DNA from: Mariprofundus ferrinatatus
GTDB lineage: Bacteria > Pseudomonadota > Zetaproteobacteria > Mariprofundales > Mariprofundaceae
Length of the DNA: 64,000 nucleotides
Assembly (NCBI RefSeq): GCF_002795825.1
Contig: NZ_CP018800.1
Span: 248,001 to 312,000, forward strand
Direction of reading: 5' to 3'
The notes below the pieces were generated by a model. The model was not told where the DNA came from. It saw nothing but the letters and a program-made list of their open reading frames with translations, and did not search any database. The position numbers and the translations under genes were made by a program. Positions 26,800-36,109 of this stretch are shown piece by piece (the first letter of the stretch is position 1; each line of letters starts with the position of its first letter).

Positions 26800-28139
26800 G
26801 GCGGCACTTTGGAACAGACGGAGTACGGGGTACTGTAAATCAGTCGCCTATGACAGCCGAGTTTGCCCTTGCACTTGGACGCGCAGCCGGTCATGTGCTG
26901 ACGCGTCACCTCGGTCATAAACCTCATATTCTGATTGGCAAGGATACGCGTCTTTCCGGCTACATGATTGAATCAGCACTCTGTGCGGGACTTACTGCTC
27001 AGGGCATGAATGTATTGCTGGTCGGACCTGTACCAACGCCTGCGGTTGCCTATCTTACCCGCAGTCTCAGGGCAGATGCAGGCGTGATGCTTTCGGCATC
27101 GCATAATCCGGCCGGTGACAACGGCATTAAATTTTTTGCCGCTGACGGCTTCAAGTTGCCCGATGATGTTGAGCTGGAGATCGAGGCGTGTCTGGATGCA
27201 CTGCCTCCACTGCCACCTGCGCTTGAGGTCGGCAAGGCGAGCCGCATTGACGATGCGCGCGGTCGCTATATCGAGTTTCTCAAGGCCTCGCTGCCCAAGG
27301 GGTTGCGTCTGGATGGGCTGAAGGTGGTGGTGGATTGTGCCAATGGTGCAGCATACGACGTTGGGCCGCGTATTCTCGAAGAGATGGGGTGCGATGTGAT
27401 TCCCATGCATGCCAGGCCTGATGGGTACAATATTAATCGTGAGTGCGGCTCGACCTATCCGGAACATATGGTGCACCGTGTCATTGAGTCCGGGGCTGAT
27501 ATCGGGCTGGCGCTGGATGGCGACGCAGATCGCCTGATTGCCTGTGACGGCCGGGGTCAGATCGTTGATGGTGACCGGGTCATTGCCATTCTGGCTGAGC
27601 ATGCCAACAATCACGGGCAGCTCAGTGGTGGGGCGGTGGTGACTACGCTGATGAGCAACATGGGGCTTGAACGCTATCTTGCCGGTATGGGGCTGAAGAT
27701 GTTCCGGGCTGCTGTCGGTGACCGCTATGTACTGGAGATGATGCGCGACAAGGGGTGTAATATCGGCGGGGAGCAGTCTGGGCACATGATTCTGCTTGAC
27801 CACAATACTACCGGTGATGGGCTGATGACGGCGCTGCAGCTTCTGACCGCCATGGCCGAGCAGCAGAAGCCGCTGTCGGAACTCGCTTCCGACATGGCGC
27901 TTTTCCCGCAAAAGCTATGGAATATCGTTATGCCGGAGCGCAAGGATGTGATGGCGGATGAGCGGGTGCAGAGCCTCGTTCGTGAAGCCGAAGCAAAACT
28001 GGATGGCGATGGGCGTATCAATGTGCGCATGTCTGGTACTGAGCCTAAGCTGCGAATTATGGTTGAGGCTGCCGATGAGGAGATGATGCTGGGCGTGGGC
28101 GAGTCCTTAACTGAGGCGATCAGAGAGTTGGTCTGCTGA
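26796..28139 (+). CDS. glmM: Phosphoglucosamine mutase
   Basis: Converts glucosamine-6-phosphate to glucosamine-1-phosphate for peptidoglycan and lipopolysaccharide precursors. 447 residues. It starts RRHFGTDGVRGTVN, carries the phosphoserine loop LSASHNPAGDNGIKFF (about residue 100), the metal-binding ALDGDADRLI and GGEQSGHMI, and the phosphate-binding RMSGTEPKLRIMVE. The ATG overlaps the cdaR stop. GlmM is reported to bind and restrain CdaA in Gram-positive bacteria, so co-expression here is notable. Confidence 0.96.
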   Translation: MRRHFGTDGVRGTVNQSPMTAEFALALGRAAGHVLTRHLGHKPHILIGKDTRLSGYMIESALCAGLTAQGMNVLLVGPVPTPAVAYLTRSLRADAGVMLSASHNPAGDNGIKFFAADGFKLPDDVELEIEACLDALPPLPPALEVGKASRIDDARGRYIEFLKASLPKGLRLDGLKVVVDCANGAAYDVGPRILEEMGCDVIPMHARPDGYNINRECGSTYPEHMVHRVIESGADIGLALDGDADRLIACDGRGQIVDGDRVIAILAEHANNHGQLSGGAVVTTLMSNMGLERYLAGMGLKMFRAAVGDRYVLEMMRDKGCNIGGEQSGHMILLDHNTTGDGLMTALQLLTAMAEQQKPLSELASDMALFPQKLWNIVMPERKDVMADERVQSLVREAEAKLDGDGRINVRMSGTEPKLRIMVEAADEEMMLGVGESLTEAIRELVC

Positions 28140-28168
28140 TTTAGCACCTCCAGAAACGACAATAGTCC

Positions 28169-28744
28169 TTAGGCGTGGCCGACCTGGTCTGAAAGCTGGC
28201 TGCGATTAATTCCCATGCAGCGGGCGCCGAAGGCCCAGCGCTGTTCCGGTGGCTCCTGAAATACAATGTGATGGGTGGCTGGCGCAATCAGCCAGTCGTT
28301 GTTGGAGAGCTCCTGTTCAAGCTGTCCTGCCCCCCAGCCGGCGTAGCCAAGGATAAGCAGGTAGTGTTCAGGACCTTCTCCCCGAGCAAGTTCTTCCAGC
28401 ACGTCACGGGATGAGGTCAGGTGCAGATCCTCTGATATCTGCATGGTGGAATCGTAGATGTGCCAGCTATCATGCAGCACGAAACCCCTGAACGCATCGA
28501 CCGGACCGCCCTCAAATACATGCGGCATACCGCTGTTCTGGCGCTCATCGTGGGTTTCATGCCGCTCGATGTCGAGATCTTCCAGTACATCATATATGGA
28601 AATTTTCTGTGGCCGGTTGATGATCAGTCCCATGCAGCCTTCACTGTCATGATGGCAGATCAGTACGACGGAATCGGCAAAGTTGGGGTCCTGCAGCGAG
28701 GGGGTGGCGAGCAGCAGCTGGCCGGTGAGTTCACTGATCTGCAT
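28169..28744 (-). CDS. YqgE/AlgH family protein
   Basis: About 191 residues of the UPF0301 (YqgE/AlgH) family: LTGQLLLATPSLQDPNFADSV, ICHHDSEGCMGLIINRP, VFEGGPVD, YLLILGYAGWGAGQLEQEL and WLIAPATHHIVFQ. Its biochemical role is unknown; AlgH was originally linked to alginate regulation. The start at 28744 follows AGGAGG with five-base spacing. Last gene of the minus-strand cluster ending in pdxA, convergent with glmM across a 29-base gap. Confidence 0.92.
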   Translation of the reverse strand: MQISELTGQLLLATPSLQDPNFADSVVLICHHDSEGCMGLIINRPQKISIYDVLEDLDIERHETHDERQNSGMPHVFEGGPVDAFRGFVLHDSWHIYDSTMQISEDLHLTSSRDVLEELARGEGPEHYLLILGYAGWGAGQLEQELSNNDWLIAPATHHIVFQEPPEQRWAFGARCMGINRSQLSDQVGHA

Positions 28745-28760
28745 CTCCACCTCCTTGTGG

Positions 28761-29789
28761 TTATATGTTGCCTGCCATCCGTCTGGCCATACTCATTGCC
28801 GCGAGCAGGCTGGATGAAGATACGTTCTCGCTGCCGACCAGGTCAAGTGCAGTGCCGTGATCAACACTGGTACGGATGAACGGCAGGCCAAGTGTGACAT
28901 TGACTGAATCACCAAAGCATAGTGCCTTGATCGGGATCAGTGCCTGATCATGATAACAGCAGATAATGGCATCGAAATGTTTCCGGTTGCCGGCAGAGAA
29001 GAGGGTGTCGGCAGGTAGTGGCCCGGATAGATTGATCCCTTCAGCAGCCGCCTGAGCCGCTGCAGGGGCGAGAATCTCAATCTCCTCACGGCCGAAGTGT
29101 CCCTGTTCACCGGCATGCGGATTCAGTCCGCAAAGCCCCAGCCTTGGCTCCGGAATTGCGAATCGCTGCTGCAGATCCCTGTGAACGATACGAATGCAGT
29201 CAAGCGTTGCCTCTGTAGATAGTGCTCGTGGCACATCGCTGAGCGCCATATGGGTTGTCAGCAGTGCGACTCGCAATTGATCCGATGCAAGCATCATCAC
29301 AAAATCAACCGCAGGCCTGTCGCAGGAACTGTCGCTCCTTGAGAGGTGGGCCAAGAACTCGGTGTGGCCGGGGAACTGAAACCCTTCCGATTTTAAAATC
29401 GCTTTTTCAATAGGTCCGGTAACAAGTGCGGAAGCCTCTGATTGCAGGCAGGCAAGGGTGGCTGATTCGATGCAGTGAATAACCGCTCCGGCGGTTGCAG
29501 CCGCTGGAGTGCCGGCAGTGACCGGACCATCAGGAATATCCCCGAGCGGATTCCAGCAGTGCAGGACGTCACCTTCCCGCTCGGCTCTGCAGGCATCATC
29601 CAGGCTTGCAAACTCCCTGATCACCAGAGAAACGTTGAGCAATGATGCCCGCTCTTCAAGCCATCGTTTAGGGGCTGCAATGAGACAGTCCCGGAATGTT
29701 TCAGGTTTTGTTGAGAAGGCGCGGATAATGCAGTCCGGCCCGATGCCTGCCGGTTCTCCGACAGTGATAAGATACGGTTTTATCGGCAT
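28761..29789 (-). CDS. pdxA: 4-hydroxythreonine-4-phosphate dehydrogenase
   Basis: NAD-dependent oxidation step in pyridoxal phosphate synthesis. 342 residues with TVGEPAGIGPDCI at the N terminus, GPIEKAILKSEG, PGHTEFLA (a metal-ligand histidine), LLTTHMALSDV, GLNPHAGE and CYHDQALIPIKAL (another histidine ligand). GGAGAA precedes the ATG. It lies downstream of surA in the same orientation, the order seen in E. coli (lptD-surA-pdxA), with a 166-base gap. Confidence 0.95.
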   Translation of the reverse strand: MPIKPYLITVGEPAGIGPDCIIRAFSTKPETFRDCLIAAPKRWLEERASLLNVSLVIREFASLDDACRAEREGDVLHCWNPLGDIPDGPVTAGTPAAATAGAVIHCIESATLACLQSEASALVTGPIEKAILKSEGFQFPGHTEFLAHLSRSDSSCDRPAVDFVMMLASDQLRVALLTTHMALSDVPRALSTEATLDCIRIVHRDLQQRFAIPEPRLGLCGLNPHAGEQGHFGREEIEILAPAAAQAAAEGINLSGPLPADTLFSAGNRKHFDAIICCYHDQALIPIKALCFGDSVNVTLGLPFIRTSVDHGTALDLVGSENVSSSSLLAAMSMARRMAGNI

Positions 29790-29955
29790 TTCTCCGGCCT
29801 GACTCCTTGCTGTTTATTGCCTGACAGTGGCAGTTTTGACGCTCAGGCGAAATTTAATACTTATTCTGGTCCAGGGCTTGAGCGTAGCCTGTACAGGAAC
29901 CAATTGATTGGCTGTGGATCGCCTCACTCCTATTGGAGTGAAATGTTGCACAATA

Positions 29956-31266
29956 TTATTGCGTATCAGTACATTCCCTGATTTCGATGGTGGCCTTTGA
30001 TTTCAGGCTCGCAATCCAGCGCGGCAGGCGTTCCTGCATCTCAACATTGGTCAAGATCTCGGTGATATTGTCGCGGTGCGCTTCGAGCGAGTGCGGATCC
30101 ACATGCCTTTTGGCAACGGTGCGGATAATGTGCAGGCCGAAACTTGACTCTACGACACCGCTGGTGCCCCCTGCTTCAAGTGCGAAAGCGGCAGTTTCAA
30201 ACTCGGGAACCATCATGCCGCGCCGGAACCAGCCAAGGTCGCCACCTTTGCCGGAGCTGGGGCCCTGAGAAATCTCCTTCGCCCTTTCTGCAAACTCCTC
30301 ATCTGAGGCATTTTTCATGTCGGAAGCAATTCTCTCGGCGCGATCGAATATTTTTGCGCGGGTTTTATCGTCACTGAATGAGGGGATCTGCAGAAGAATG
30401 TGCCTGGCATGTACCTCATCATAGCTCTCACCGGAAATGGCCGGCTCTTTCCAGCGCTCCTGAACCGCCTTGAGAATATGAAAACCGGAAGGGGATCTGA
30501 TCGGTTGTGTAATGGCGCCGACTGGAAGCTCAAGAACAGGAGAAAAGCGCTGCGCAATTCCACTCTCCATAAACCAGCCCATGATGCCGTCCTGACCAGC
30601 CTCCTGGGATGCCGAGAAGAGAGCGGCAATCTTCCCGAAAGGTTTTCCGGCAGAGAGTTGTGCATGAATTTCTATGGCCCTGTTTCGAACTTCGGCAAGC
30701 TCAGCGGGTGTGGGTTCACTTGGCAGTGGCAGGAAAATCTGGGCCACCTGCACCTCCCGGCGTGGCACGGGCTTGGCAAAATATTTGCGGTGATACTCTT
30801 TCAATGCCTCTTCACTGATGCTGACATTGCTGCGCACAGCAATATTGATCAGTTTGCCGGTCAGTATCTGATCCCGAAGTTCCTCTTGATAAGTTTCAAA
30901 ATCGACCCCCTGCAGTGCCAGGGCCTCCTTAAGCTGGCCGGGGGCCAGATTGTTGGCCTGTTCGACGTTTTGTACTGCCTGGGCAACTTCATCGCTGCCA
31001 ACTGAAAGCTCAAGCCTGGCGGCCTCCTGCAGCTGGAGGGCCTTGGTGATTTTGTTATCGAGAATGCGCTTGAAGATTTCAGACCGGGGCATCTGCTGGT
31101 CAACACCATTGGCCTTCATCTGTCTGAGCATATTGTCGGCTTCGGACTCAATCTGATAGCAGGAGATGGCTTCGTTATTGATCAGCGCAGCAATTGCATC
31201 AAAGGTTTCCGCCTTGGCAGCCGAAAATGTCATCAGCATCGCTGTCAGCAAAAGGGTGAAACGCAT
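29956..31266 (-). CDS. surA: Periplasmic chaperone/peptidyl-prolyl isomerase SurA
   Basis: Chaperone for outer-membrane proteins, 436 residues. A signal peptide (MRFTLLLTAMLMTFSAAKA) is followed by the SurA N-terminal domain and two parvulin domains, the first at about residues 165-275 (EVQVAQIFLPLPSE to SGFHILKAVQERW) and the second at about 290-395 (EVHARHILLQIP to SFGLHIIRTVAKR). GGAGGTTCC precedes the ATG. It follows lptD, whose product is a known SurA client in E. coli. Confidence 0.93.
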   Translation of the reverse strand: MRFTLLLTAMLMTFSAAKAETFDAIAALINNEAISCYQIESEADNMLRQMKANGVDQQMPRSEIFKRILDNKITKALQLQEAARLELSVGSDEVAQAVQNVEQANNLAPGQLKEALALQGVDFETYQEELRDQILTGKLINIAVRSNVSISEEALKEYHRKYFAKPVPRREVQVAQIFLPLPSEPTPAELAEVRNRAIEIHAQLSAGKPFGKIAALFSASQEAGQDGIMGWFMESGIAQRFSPVLELPVGAITQPIRSPSGFHILKAVQERWKEPAISGESYDEVHARHILLQIPSFSDDKTRAKIFDRAERIASDMKNASDEEFAERAKEISQGPSSGKGGDLGWFRRGMMVPEFETAAFALEAGGTSGVVESSFGLHIIRTVAKRHVDPHSLEAHRDNITEILTNVEMQERLPRWIASLKSKATIEIRECTDTQ

Positions 31267-31379
31267 GGAACCTCCACAGAGTTCTGAAATCGGCTCTAAC
31301 CAGCGGAAAACAGGGCCGAACTGTCCGGTAAATGAGTTGATAAAGCTTTACACCCAGCAGGGAGAGAAAAGTAAAACCG

Positions 31380-33473
31380 TCACGAACCGACGCTACCGAG
31401 TCCTTTAAATTCAAGCAAGATACGGAAGCCGAAGTTGGCCGTATTGGTTGTGCCGGTGCGGCGGTTGGTGCGGAAGCCCTCTACGCCCAGGAGCCAGCAG
31501 GGATGGCGGTATTTTAGTTCGAGAGAAGCCTGTTGGGATAGCTTTAAAAGCGTGTCGTATTGCCAGCTGCCTCCGACATGCCATCGATTGCTGATACTGA
31601 GGTTGCCGGAGGCAGTAATCAGCTGATTTCTTCTGGCATATCTGGCGTCGGTATAACGGTATGCGATATTCACGTAGTCATCTCTGGATGAGTGATAGCC
31701 GGCCGAAGCAGAGCCGGTCGCCCAGTAGCGATCAGCAGGGTTATACTGACCATTGGCGGAAACATGGAATCCCTCAAGCGGGTTCAGATCGAAACCAGCC
31801 AGCAGGTTGGAGAATGGCCGCGTTGCCGATGCCTGCAGGGCGGGATCAACACTTGTTCGCTGCAGGTCATATGCCACCCCGCCACGCATGGTCAGCAAAT
31901 TGAGGGCACTTTTTCCGATATCATTTTTATGCTGTAGCCTGCTCTCCACAACCATGCTGATTCGGTTGCTGCGCTCGATACGATCATAGCCTACAAAGCG
32001 GTTGCCGGAGAGCAGTGTATTCCAGCTCAGCCTGCCGAAGCCCGAATCGAAGTTGGGCAGTGTAGTCTGATCCGGAGCGTCAATATAATCATATCGGATA
32101 ATTGGCGAGATTGTGTGGCGCCATGTCTGGCTGTCGCTGATGCGCTCGAAATCGCTGCGCAGCTCAAGGCTGGCTTCTGCTGTCGAGCGGGTAGGCAGCC
32201 GGTTAGGTACATTGGTCTGCTGTAGCCAGTAACGGGTATGATGGCTGCCCAGCTGAAGGTTGGCAGAGACGCCTCCACCTGCAAGTTGCCAGGGCAGCTC
32301 GATGTAGGGATGCAGATCAAGGCGCCAGCCGTCAACGCCGCTCTTGCGATCGAAGCGGGTGGTCTGCTGGTCGAAGTGGAGCTGCAGATTCGGATTCAGC
32401 TCCCACTGCATGCGACTCTCAGCCCTGGGAAGGATCTGCAGTGTGGAGCCGTTGTTGGCTAGCAGCAGATCCTGCTGGTATCGTGTTTGCAGTAGCCAGT
32501 TGCCGGAAAAGTCGTTGTCGCCAAACCCCTGTGCAAGCGTGGCATGACTGGTCAGATAACGGGCAGAGATGTTTTCCCCGGTAGCATAGTCGGCCAGGTA
32601 ATCGCGGTCGCTGACATAGTTGCCATCCGCATCAAAAGCGAAGCCTGCAGGCAGGTTCCAGTGAATCTCGCCATTGTAGTGGTAACGATCCTTGTTCACT
32701 TCGCTGTCGTTGATGAATGAACCGTGCAGCTGTTCATGGCCGAGCCCGGAAATATGCCTCCACTCGACGTCACCCATGACCCCGCGTGCACTCATCCAGT
32801 GCGGTTTCAAGGTCATGTCCCAGCTGGGATCAGTGGCCAGGTAGAGAGGAACAGCCACCTCGGTACCGCGACGTTTGCCAGAGGCGATATGCGGCATCAG
32901 CAGCCCGGACTTGCGGCGCAGCGGCTGCTGCCACCACGGCGTATAGAATACCGGAACCTCCCATATCTGGAAGCTGCCATTGTGGGTGGTAAGGCTGCCA
33001 TCTTCCTGATCCAGCAGCGCCCTCTCAGCGGCAATTCGCCATGACTCCTGATCGATCGGACAGGATGAGTAGGTCAGCTCTTCGGCCTCAAAACGCTGGT
33101 CATCAATTCGTCTGACACGTTCAGCAACCAGCCGCTCACCTCCCGGCAGTATGATGGTCGCCCTGGTGAGGTTGCCTGTCTTGCTGCCGGTCTGAAGCAC
33201 GGCATCCTCAGCCTGGATCGTAGCCTGTGGCGATTCGATCACGACATGGCCGCGGGCCTCGAGAATACGCTGGTCAGTACGGTAGAACACCTCATCGGCC
33301 TGAAGTGTTTCGTTATCCCTTTTGATGATCACATTGCCCTTGGCAATAATGACGCCATCGGCTGTCCGGGATATCTCATCGGCGCTGATATCGACAGGTG
33401 CAGCCAGCAGCCTGCCGGCAGGCAACAGCAGCAACAGGGCGGCAACAATACATATCAGGCGGTTGGGCAGCAT
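31380..33473 (-). CDS. lptD: LPS-assembly outer-membrane protein LptD
   Basis: Inserts lipopolysaccharide into the outer leaflet together with LptE. About 697 residues: signal peptide (MLPNRLICIVAALLLLLPAG), an LptA-like N-terminal domain (DISADEISRTADGVIIAKGNV and HVVIESPQATIQAEDAVL), then the beta-barrel region. It ends in aromatic-rich strands. The mature chain has only two cysteines, in YSSCPID and RHPCWLL, against four in E. coli. ATG at 33473 is chosen for the signal peptide; a TTG 48 bases upstream is also in frame. It is shorter than the E. coli protein (784). Confidence 0.92.
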   Translation of the reverse strand: MLPNRLICIVAALLLLLPAGRLLAAPVDISADEISRTADGVIIAKGNVIIKRDNETLQADEVFYRTDQRILEARGHVVIESPQATIQAEDAVLQTGSKTGNLTRATIILPGGERLVAERVRRIDDQRFEAEELTYSSCPIDQESWRIAAERALLDQEDGSLTTHNGSFQIWEVPVFYTPWWQQPLRRKSGLLMPHIASGKRRGTEVAVPLYLATDPSWDMTLKPHWMSARGVMGDVEWRHISGLGHEQLHGSFINDSEVNKDRYHYNGEIHWNLPAGFAFDADGNYVSDRDYLADYATGENISARYLTSHATLAQGFGDNDFSGNWLLQTRYQQDLLLANNGSTLQILPRAESRMQWELNPNLQLHFDQQTTRFDRKSGVDGWRLDLHPYIELPWQLAGGGVSANLQLGSHHTRYWLQQTNVPNRLPTRSTAEASLELRSDFERISDSQTWRHTISPIIRYDYIDAPDQTTLPNFDSGFGRLSWNTLLSGNRFVGYDRIERSNRISMVVESRLQHKNDIGKSALNLLTMRGGVAYDLQRTSVDPALQASATRPFSNLLAGFDLNPLEGFHVSANGQYNPADRYWATGSASAGYHSSRDDYVNIAYRYTDARYARRNQLITASGNLSISNRWHVGGSWQYDTLLKLSQQASLELKYRHPCWLLGVEGFRTNRRTGTTNTANFGFRILLEFKGLGSVGS

Positions 33474-33554
33474 GGGCAGGCAGGCTATCCGACTATTTCT
33501 ACCCGTCCACTCTGTAGTCAACGGTGCGATGGCGGGGCAGTGATGCCTGCGAGG

Positions 33555-34259
33555 TCAGGCCGGCTTGACGGCGAAGCCGAGGTAGTTGACCGAGAGGTCG
33601 TCCGAAAGAGAGAAGTGGTCGGAGAGCATGGCGTAGCTCATCCCCTTCAGGTCCCTGATCTCAAGGTCTGCACTGCGCAGTGCAACATTCATCTCGGAAG
33701 GTTTGATGAACTTGGCATATTCGTGGGTACCTTTCGGCAACCAGCCGAGAATGTATTCAGCCCCGAGGATCGCCTTGATGTAGGAGACAGGGTTGCGGTT
33801 CAGTGTTGCAAAGAAGAAGTGCCCCCCCGGTTTGATCATGGCGGCACAGGCTGCCACTGTGCGCGGCACATCCGGCACATGCTCCAGCACCTCGAGGCAG
33901 GTGACCGCATCGTAAAATCCGGCATGGCTCTCAGCCCAGGTTTCAGCATCGCACTCTTCGTACTGCACCGGGACGCCGGATTTCTCGCTGTGCAGGCGCG
34001 CTACACCCAACCCTTTTGGGGAGCGGTCGATGCCGGTTACACTGGCGCCGCGTGACGCCATCCCTTCAGCCAGAAGGCCACCGCCACAGCCGACATCGAG
34101 TACCGTTTTGCCGGCGAGTTTTACCTCGCGGTCAATGTAATCGAGCCTGAGCGGATTGATTTTGTGCAGCGGCTTGAACTTGCCGGCGGGATCCCACCAC
34201 TCCTCGGCCATCGCCTCGAACTTGGCAATTTCATCGCTGTCAAAGTGCTGTGTCTGCAT
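33555..34259 (-). CDS. ubiG: Ubiquinone biosynthesis O-methyltransferase UbiG
   Basis: SAM-dependent O-methyltransferase acting twice in ubiquinone synthesis. About 234 residues. The N-terminal HFDSDEIAKFEAMAEEWWDP and PLHKINPLRLDYI are diagnostic of UbiG; the SAM site is VLDVGCGGGLLAEGMA, then CLEVLEHVPD. The start MQTQHFDSDE at 34259 matches the family. Upstream in-frame codons run into the divergent permease region and are rejected. It is the first gene of the minus-strand run that continues to lptD. Confidence 0.95.
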   Translation of the reverse strand: MQTQHFDSDEIAKFEAMAEEWWDPAGKFKPLHKINPLRLDYIDREVKLAGKTVLDVGCGGGLLAEGMASRGASVTGIDRSPKGLGVARLHSEKSGVPVQYEECDAETWAESHAGFYDAVTCLEVLEHVPDVPRTVAACAAMIKPGGHFFFATLNRNPVSYIKAILGAEYILGWLPKGTHEYAKFIKPSEMNVALRSADLEIRDLKGMSYAMLSDHFSLSDDLSVNYLGFAVKPA

Positions 34260-34353
34260 AGGCTGCAGGCTGTCTTTTGAGACGGGCGAAGGCAAGGCCA
34301 GATCGCATGCCTCAGAGGCTGGCCACGCCATAAATCCGGGGTAGGCTGGCCGT

Positions 34354-35277
34354 ATGTTCGGACAGATTATGGTTACCCGCCTGCTGCAGGCCATCCCCAC
34401 GCTTATCGGCGTGGCCACGCTTGTCTTTTTCCTGCTGCATCTGGTGCCGGGCGATCCGGTTGATGCACTGCTGGGTGAATCCGCCATGGCCGCCGACCGT
34501 GAGGCACTCAGGCAGGCTCTGGGGCTGGATCAGCCGATTCTCGTGCAATATGGCGGATACCTTTCAGGCCTTGCCTCGGGCGACTGGGGCATGTCGCTGG
34601 TCGATCAGCGACCCGTACTGGCGTTGATCATCGAACGGCTTCCGGCCACCGCCCAGCTTGCAGGCGTCAGCCTTCTGCTTGCCGTGATGCTGGCACTGCC
34701 GCTCGGTTACTGGGCGGCACGCCATGCCGGCAAAAAAGAGGATGTGGCGGCGATGGGGTTTTCGCTGCTCGGCGTGTCGATCCCCAACTTCTGGCTCGGC
34801 CCGATGCTGATGCTCTTCTTCGCGGTGTTTCTCGGCTGGCTGCCGGTCTCCGGCATGGATCAGCCCGGTTCAATCGTGTTGCCTGCCATTACCCTCGGCA
34901 CGGCACTGGCTGCCGTGTTGTCGCGCATGGCCCGCTCCTCATGGCTTGAGGCGATGAGCATGGATGCCACGCGCACGGCTCGCGCCTTCGGCGTTTCCGA
35001 GCAGAAGATCTGGTGGACGCATGCAGCGCGTCTTGCCGCCATTCCGGTAATCACCATGTTTGCCCTGCAGCTGGGAGCGGTTCTGGGCGGCGCAGTGATT
35101 ACCGAAACCGTGTTCGACTGGCCCGGGCTGGGGCTCTTGACCATCGAGGCGATCCAGCGCCGCGATTATCCGCTGGTGCAGGGGTGTGTGCTGATGATTG
35201 CCGCCTTCTATGTGCTGGCCAACCTGCTGGCCGACCTGCTCGGCCTCTGGCTCGATCCGAGGCAGCGTCATGGATAA
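34354..35277 (+). CDS. Oligopeptide/dipeptide-type ABC transporter permease (DppB/OppB-like)
   Basis: A 307-residue permease with six predicted helices. Family features are LVPGDPVDALLGESA after the first helix, DWGMSLVDQRPV, IPNFWLGPMLMLFFA, the EAA-type cytoplasmic loop EAMSMDATRTARAFGVSEQKIWW, and ITETVFDWPGLGLL near the end. It pairs with the next gene, which overlaps it by eight bases. No substrate-binding protein or ATPase gene is adjacent, so the substrate and energy source are not indicated. Confidence 0.92.
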   Translation: MFGQIMVTRLLQAIPTLIGVATLVFFLLHLVPGDPVDALLGESAMAADREALRQALGLDQPILVQYGGYLSGLASGDWGMSLVDQRPVLALIIERLPATAQLAGVSLLLAVMLALPLGYWAARHAGKKEDVAAMGFSLLGVSIPNFWLGPMLMLFFAVFLGWLPVSGMDQPGSIVLPAITLGTALAAVLSRMARSSWLEAMSMDATRTARAFGVSEQKIWWTHAARLAAIPVITMFALQLGAVLGGAVITETVFDWPGLGLLTIEAIQRRDYPLVQGCVLMIAAFYVLANLLADLLGLWLDPRQRHG

Positions 35278-36076
35278 CGCTGCAGTGAGGCTGGCGGGGA
35301 TATGCCTCGCTTTTCCGCTGCTGGTTCTGCTTGCGGCTTTGGTAACCGGGCTGGATGGCCATGCTGTCGATCTTGATGCGGTATTGAACGGTATGAGTGG
35401 CCCTCACCTGCTCGGCACCGATGCGCTCGGGCGCGATGTGTTGGCGCGATTGTCGGAGGGGCTGCAGCTCTCGCTGATGGTGGGGGTGCTGGTGGTGCTG
35501 TTTGGCGGGCTGGTCGGAGTCTCGGTCGGGATGGTTGCTGGCTGGATGGGTGGCTGGGTTGATGCCGTGCTGATGCGCGTTGCCGATATCGTGCTCTCCT
35601 TTCCCGGCATCCTGCTGGCCATTGCACTGGCTGCGATGCTCGGCCCCGGTATTGATAACCTGGTCATGGCGCTGGTGGTGGTCGGGTGGGTCGGTTTTGC
35701 CCGCCTCGCACGCGCGCAGGTGCTCTCTTTTAAATCCGTTCCGTTTGTCGAGGCAGCCATCGCCAACGGCAGCGGGGTCGTTTACATCGCCATTCGGCAC
35801 CTGCTGCCGAATATTGCGGCTCCGCTTCTGGTTGAGGCGAGTTTCGGCCTGGCTGCCGTGATTATCGGCGAGGCTGGGCTTTCGTTCCTCGGGGTCGGCG
35901 TGCAGCCGCCCGATGCCTCGCTCGGCACCATGATCCGAGAGGGCACAAGCCTGATGCTGGTATCCCCCGGGTTGGTGATCTGGCCGGGCCTTGTGCTCTT
36001 TGCACTGGTAATGGCGGTGAATCTTCTCGGTGATGCCCTGCGCGATAAACTGGATGTGCGCATGGAGCTCAGGTGA
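35270..36076 (+). CDS. Oligopeptide/dipeptide-type ABC transporter permease (DppC/OppC-like)
   Basis: About 268 residues with the OppC hallmark HLLGTDALGRDVLARLSEGLQLSL after the first helix and the loop RLARAQVLSFKSVPFVEAAIANGSG, then HLLPNIAAPLLVEASFGLA and AGLSFLGVGVQPPDASLGTMI. The start at 35270 lies inside the end of the previous gene (eight-base overlap). It is followed after 33 bases by a small membrane protein with a strong ribosome site. Confidence 0.92.
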   Translation: MDNAAVRLAGICLAFPLLVLLAALVTGLDGHAVDLDAVLNGMSGPHLLGTDALGRDVLARLSEGLQLSLMVGVLVVLFGGLVGVSVGMVAGWMGGWVDAVLMRVADIVLSFPGILLAIALAAMLGPGIDNLVMALVVVGWVGFARLARAQVLSFKSVPFVEAAIANGSGVVYIAIRHLLPNIAAPLLVEASFGLAAVIIGEAGLSFLGVGVQPPDASLGTMIREGTSLMLVSPGLVIWPGLVLFALVMAVNLLGDALRDKLDVRMELR

Positions 36077-36109
36077 TAACGTTGACCGGGCAGGGGTGCT
36101 GGAGGACAT

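Noticed and set aside
26973-27911. Long minus-strand open frame across glmM
   Set aside because: A 312-codon shadow of glmM; no recognisable protein features.
33473-33521. Upstream TTG start for lptD
   Set aside because: The extra residues are charged and precede a standard signal peptide that begins at the ATG of 33473.
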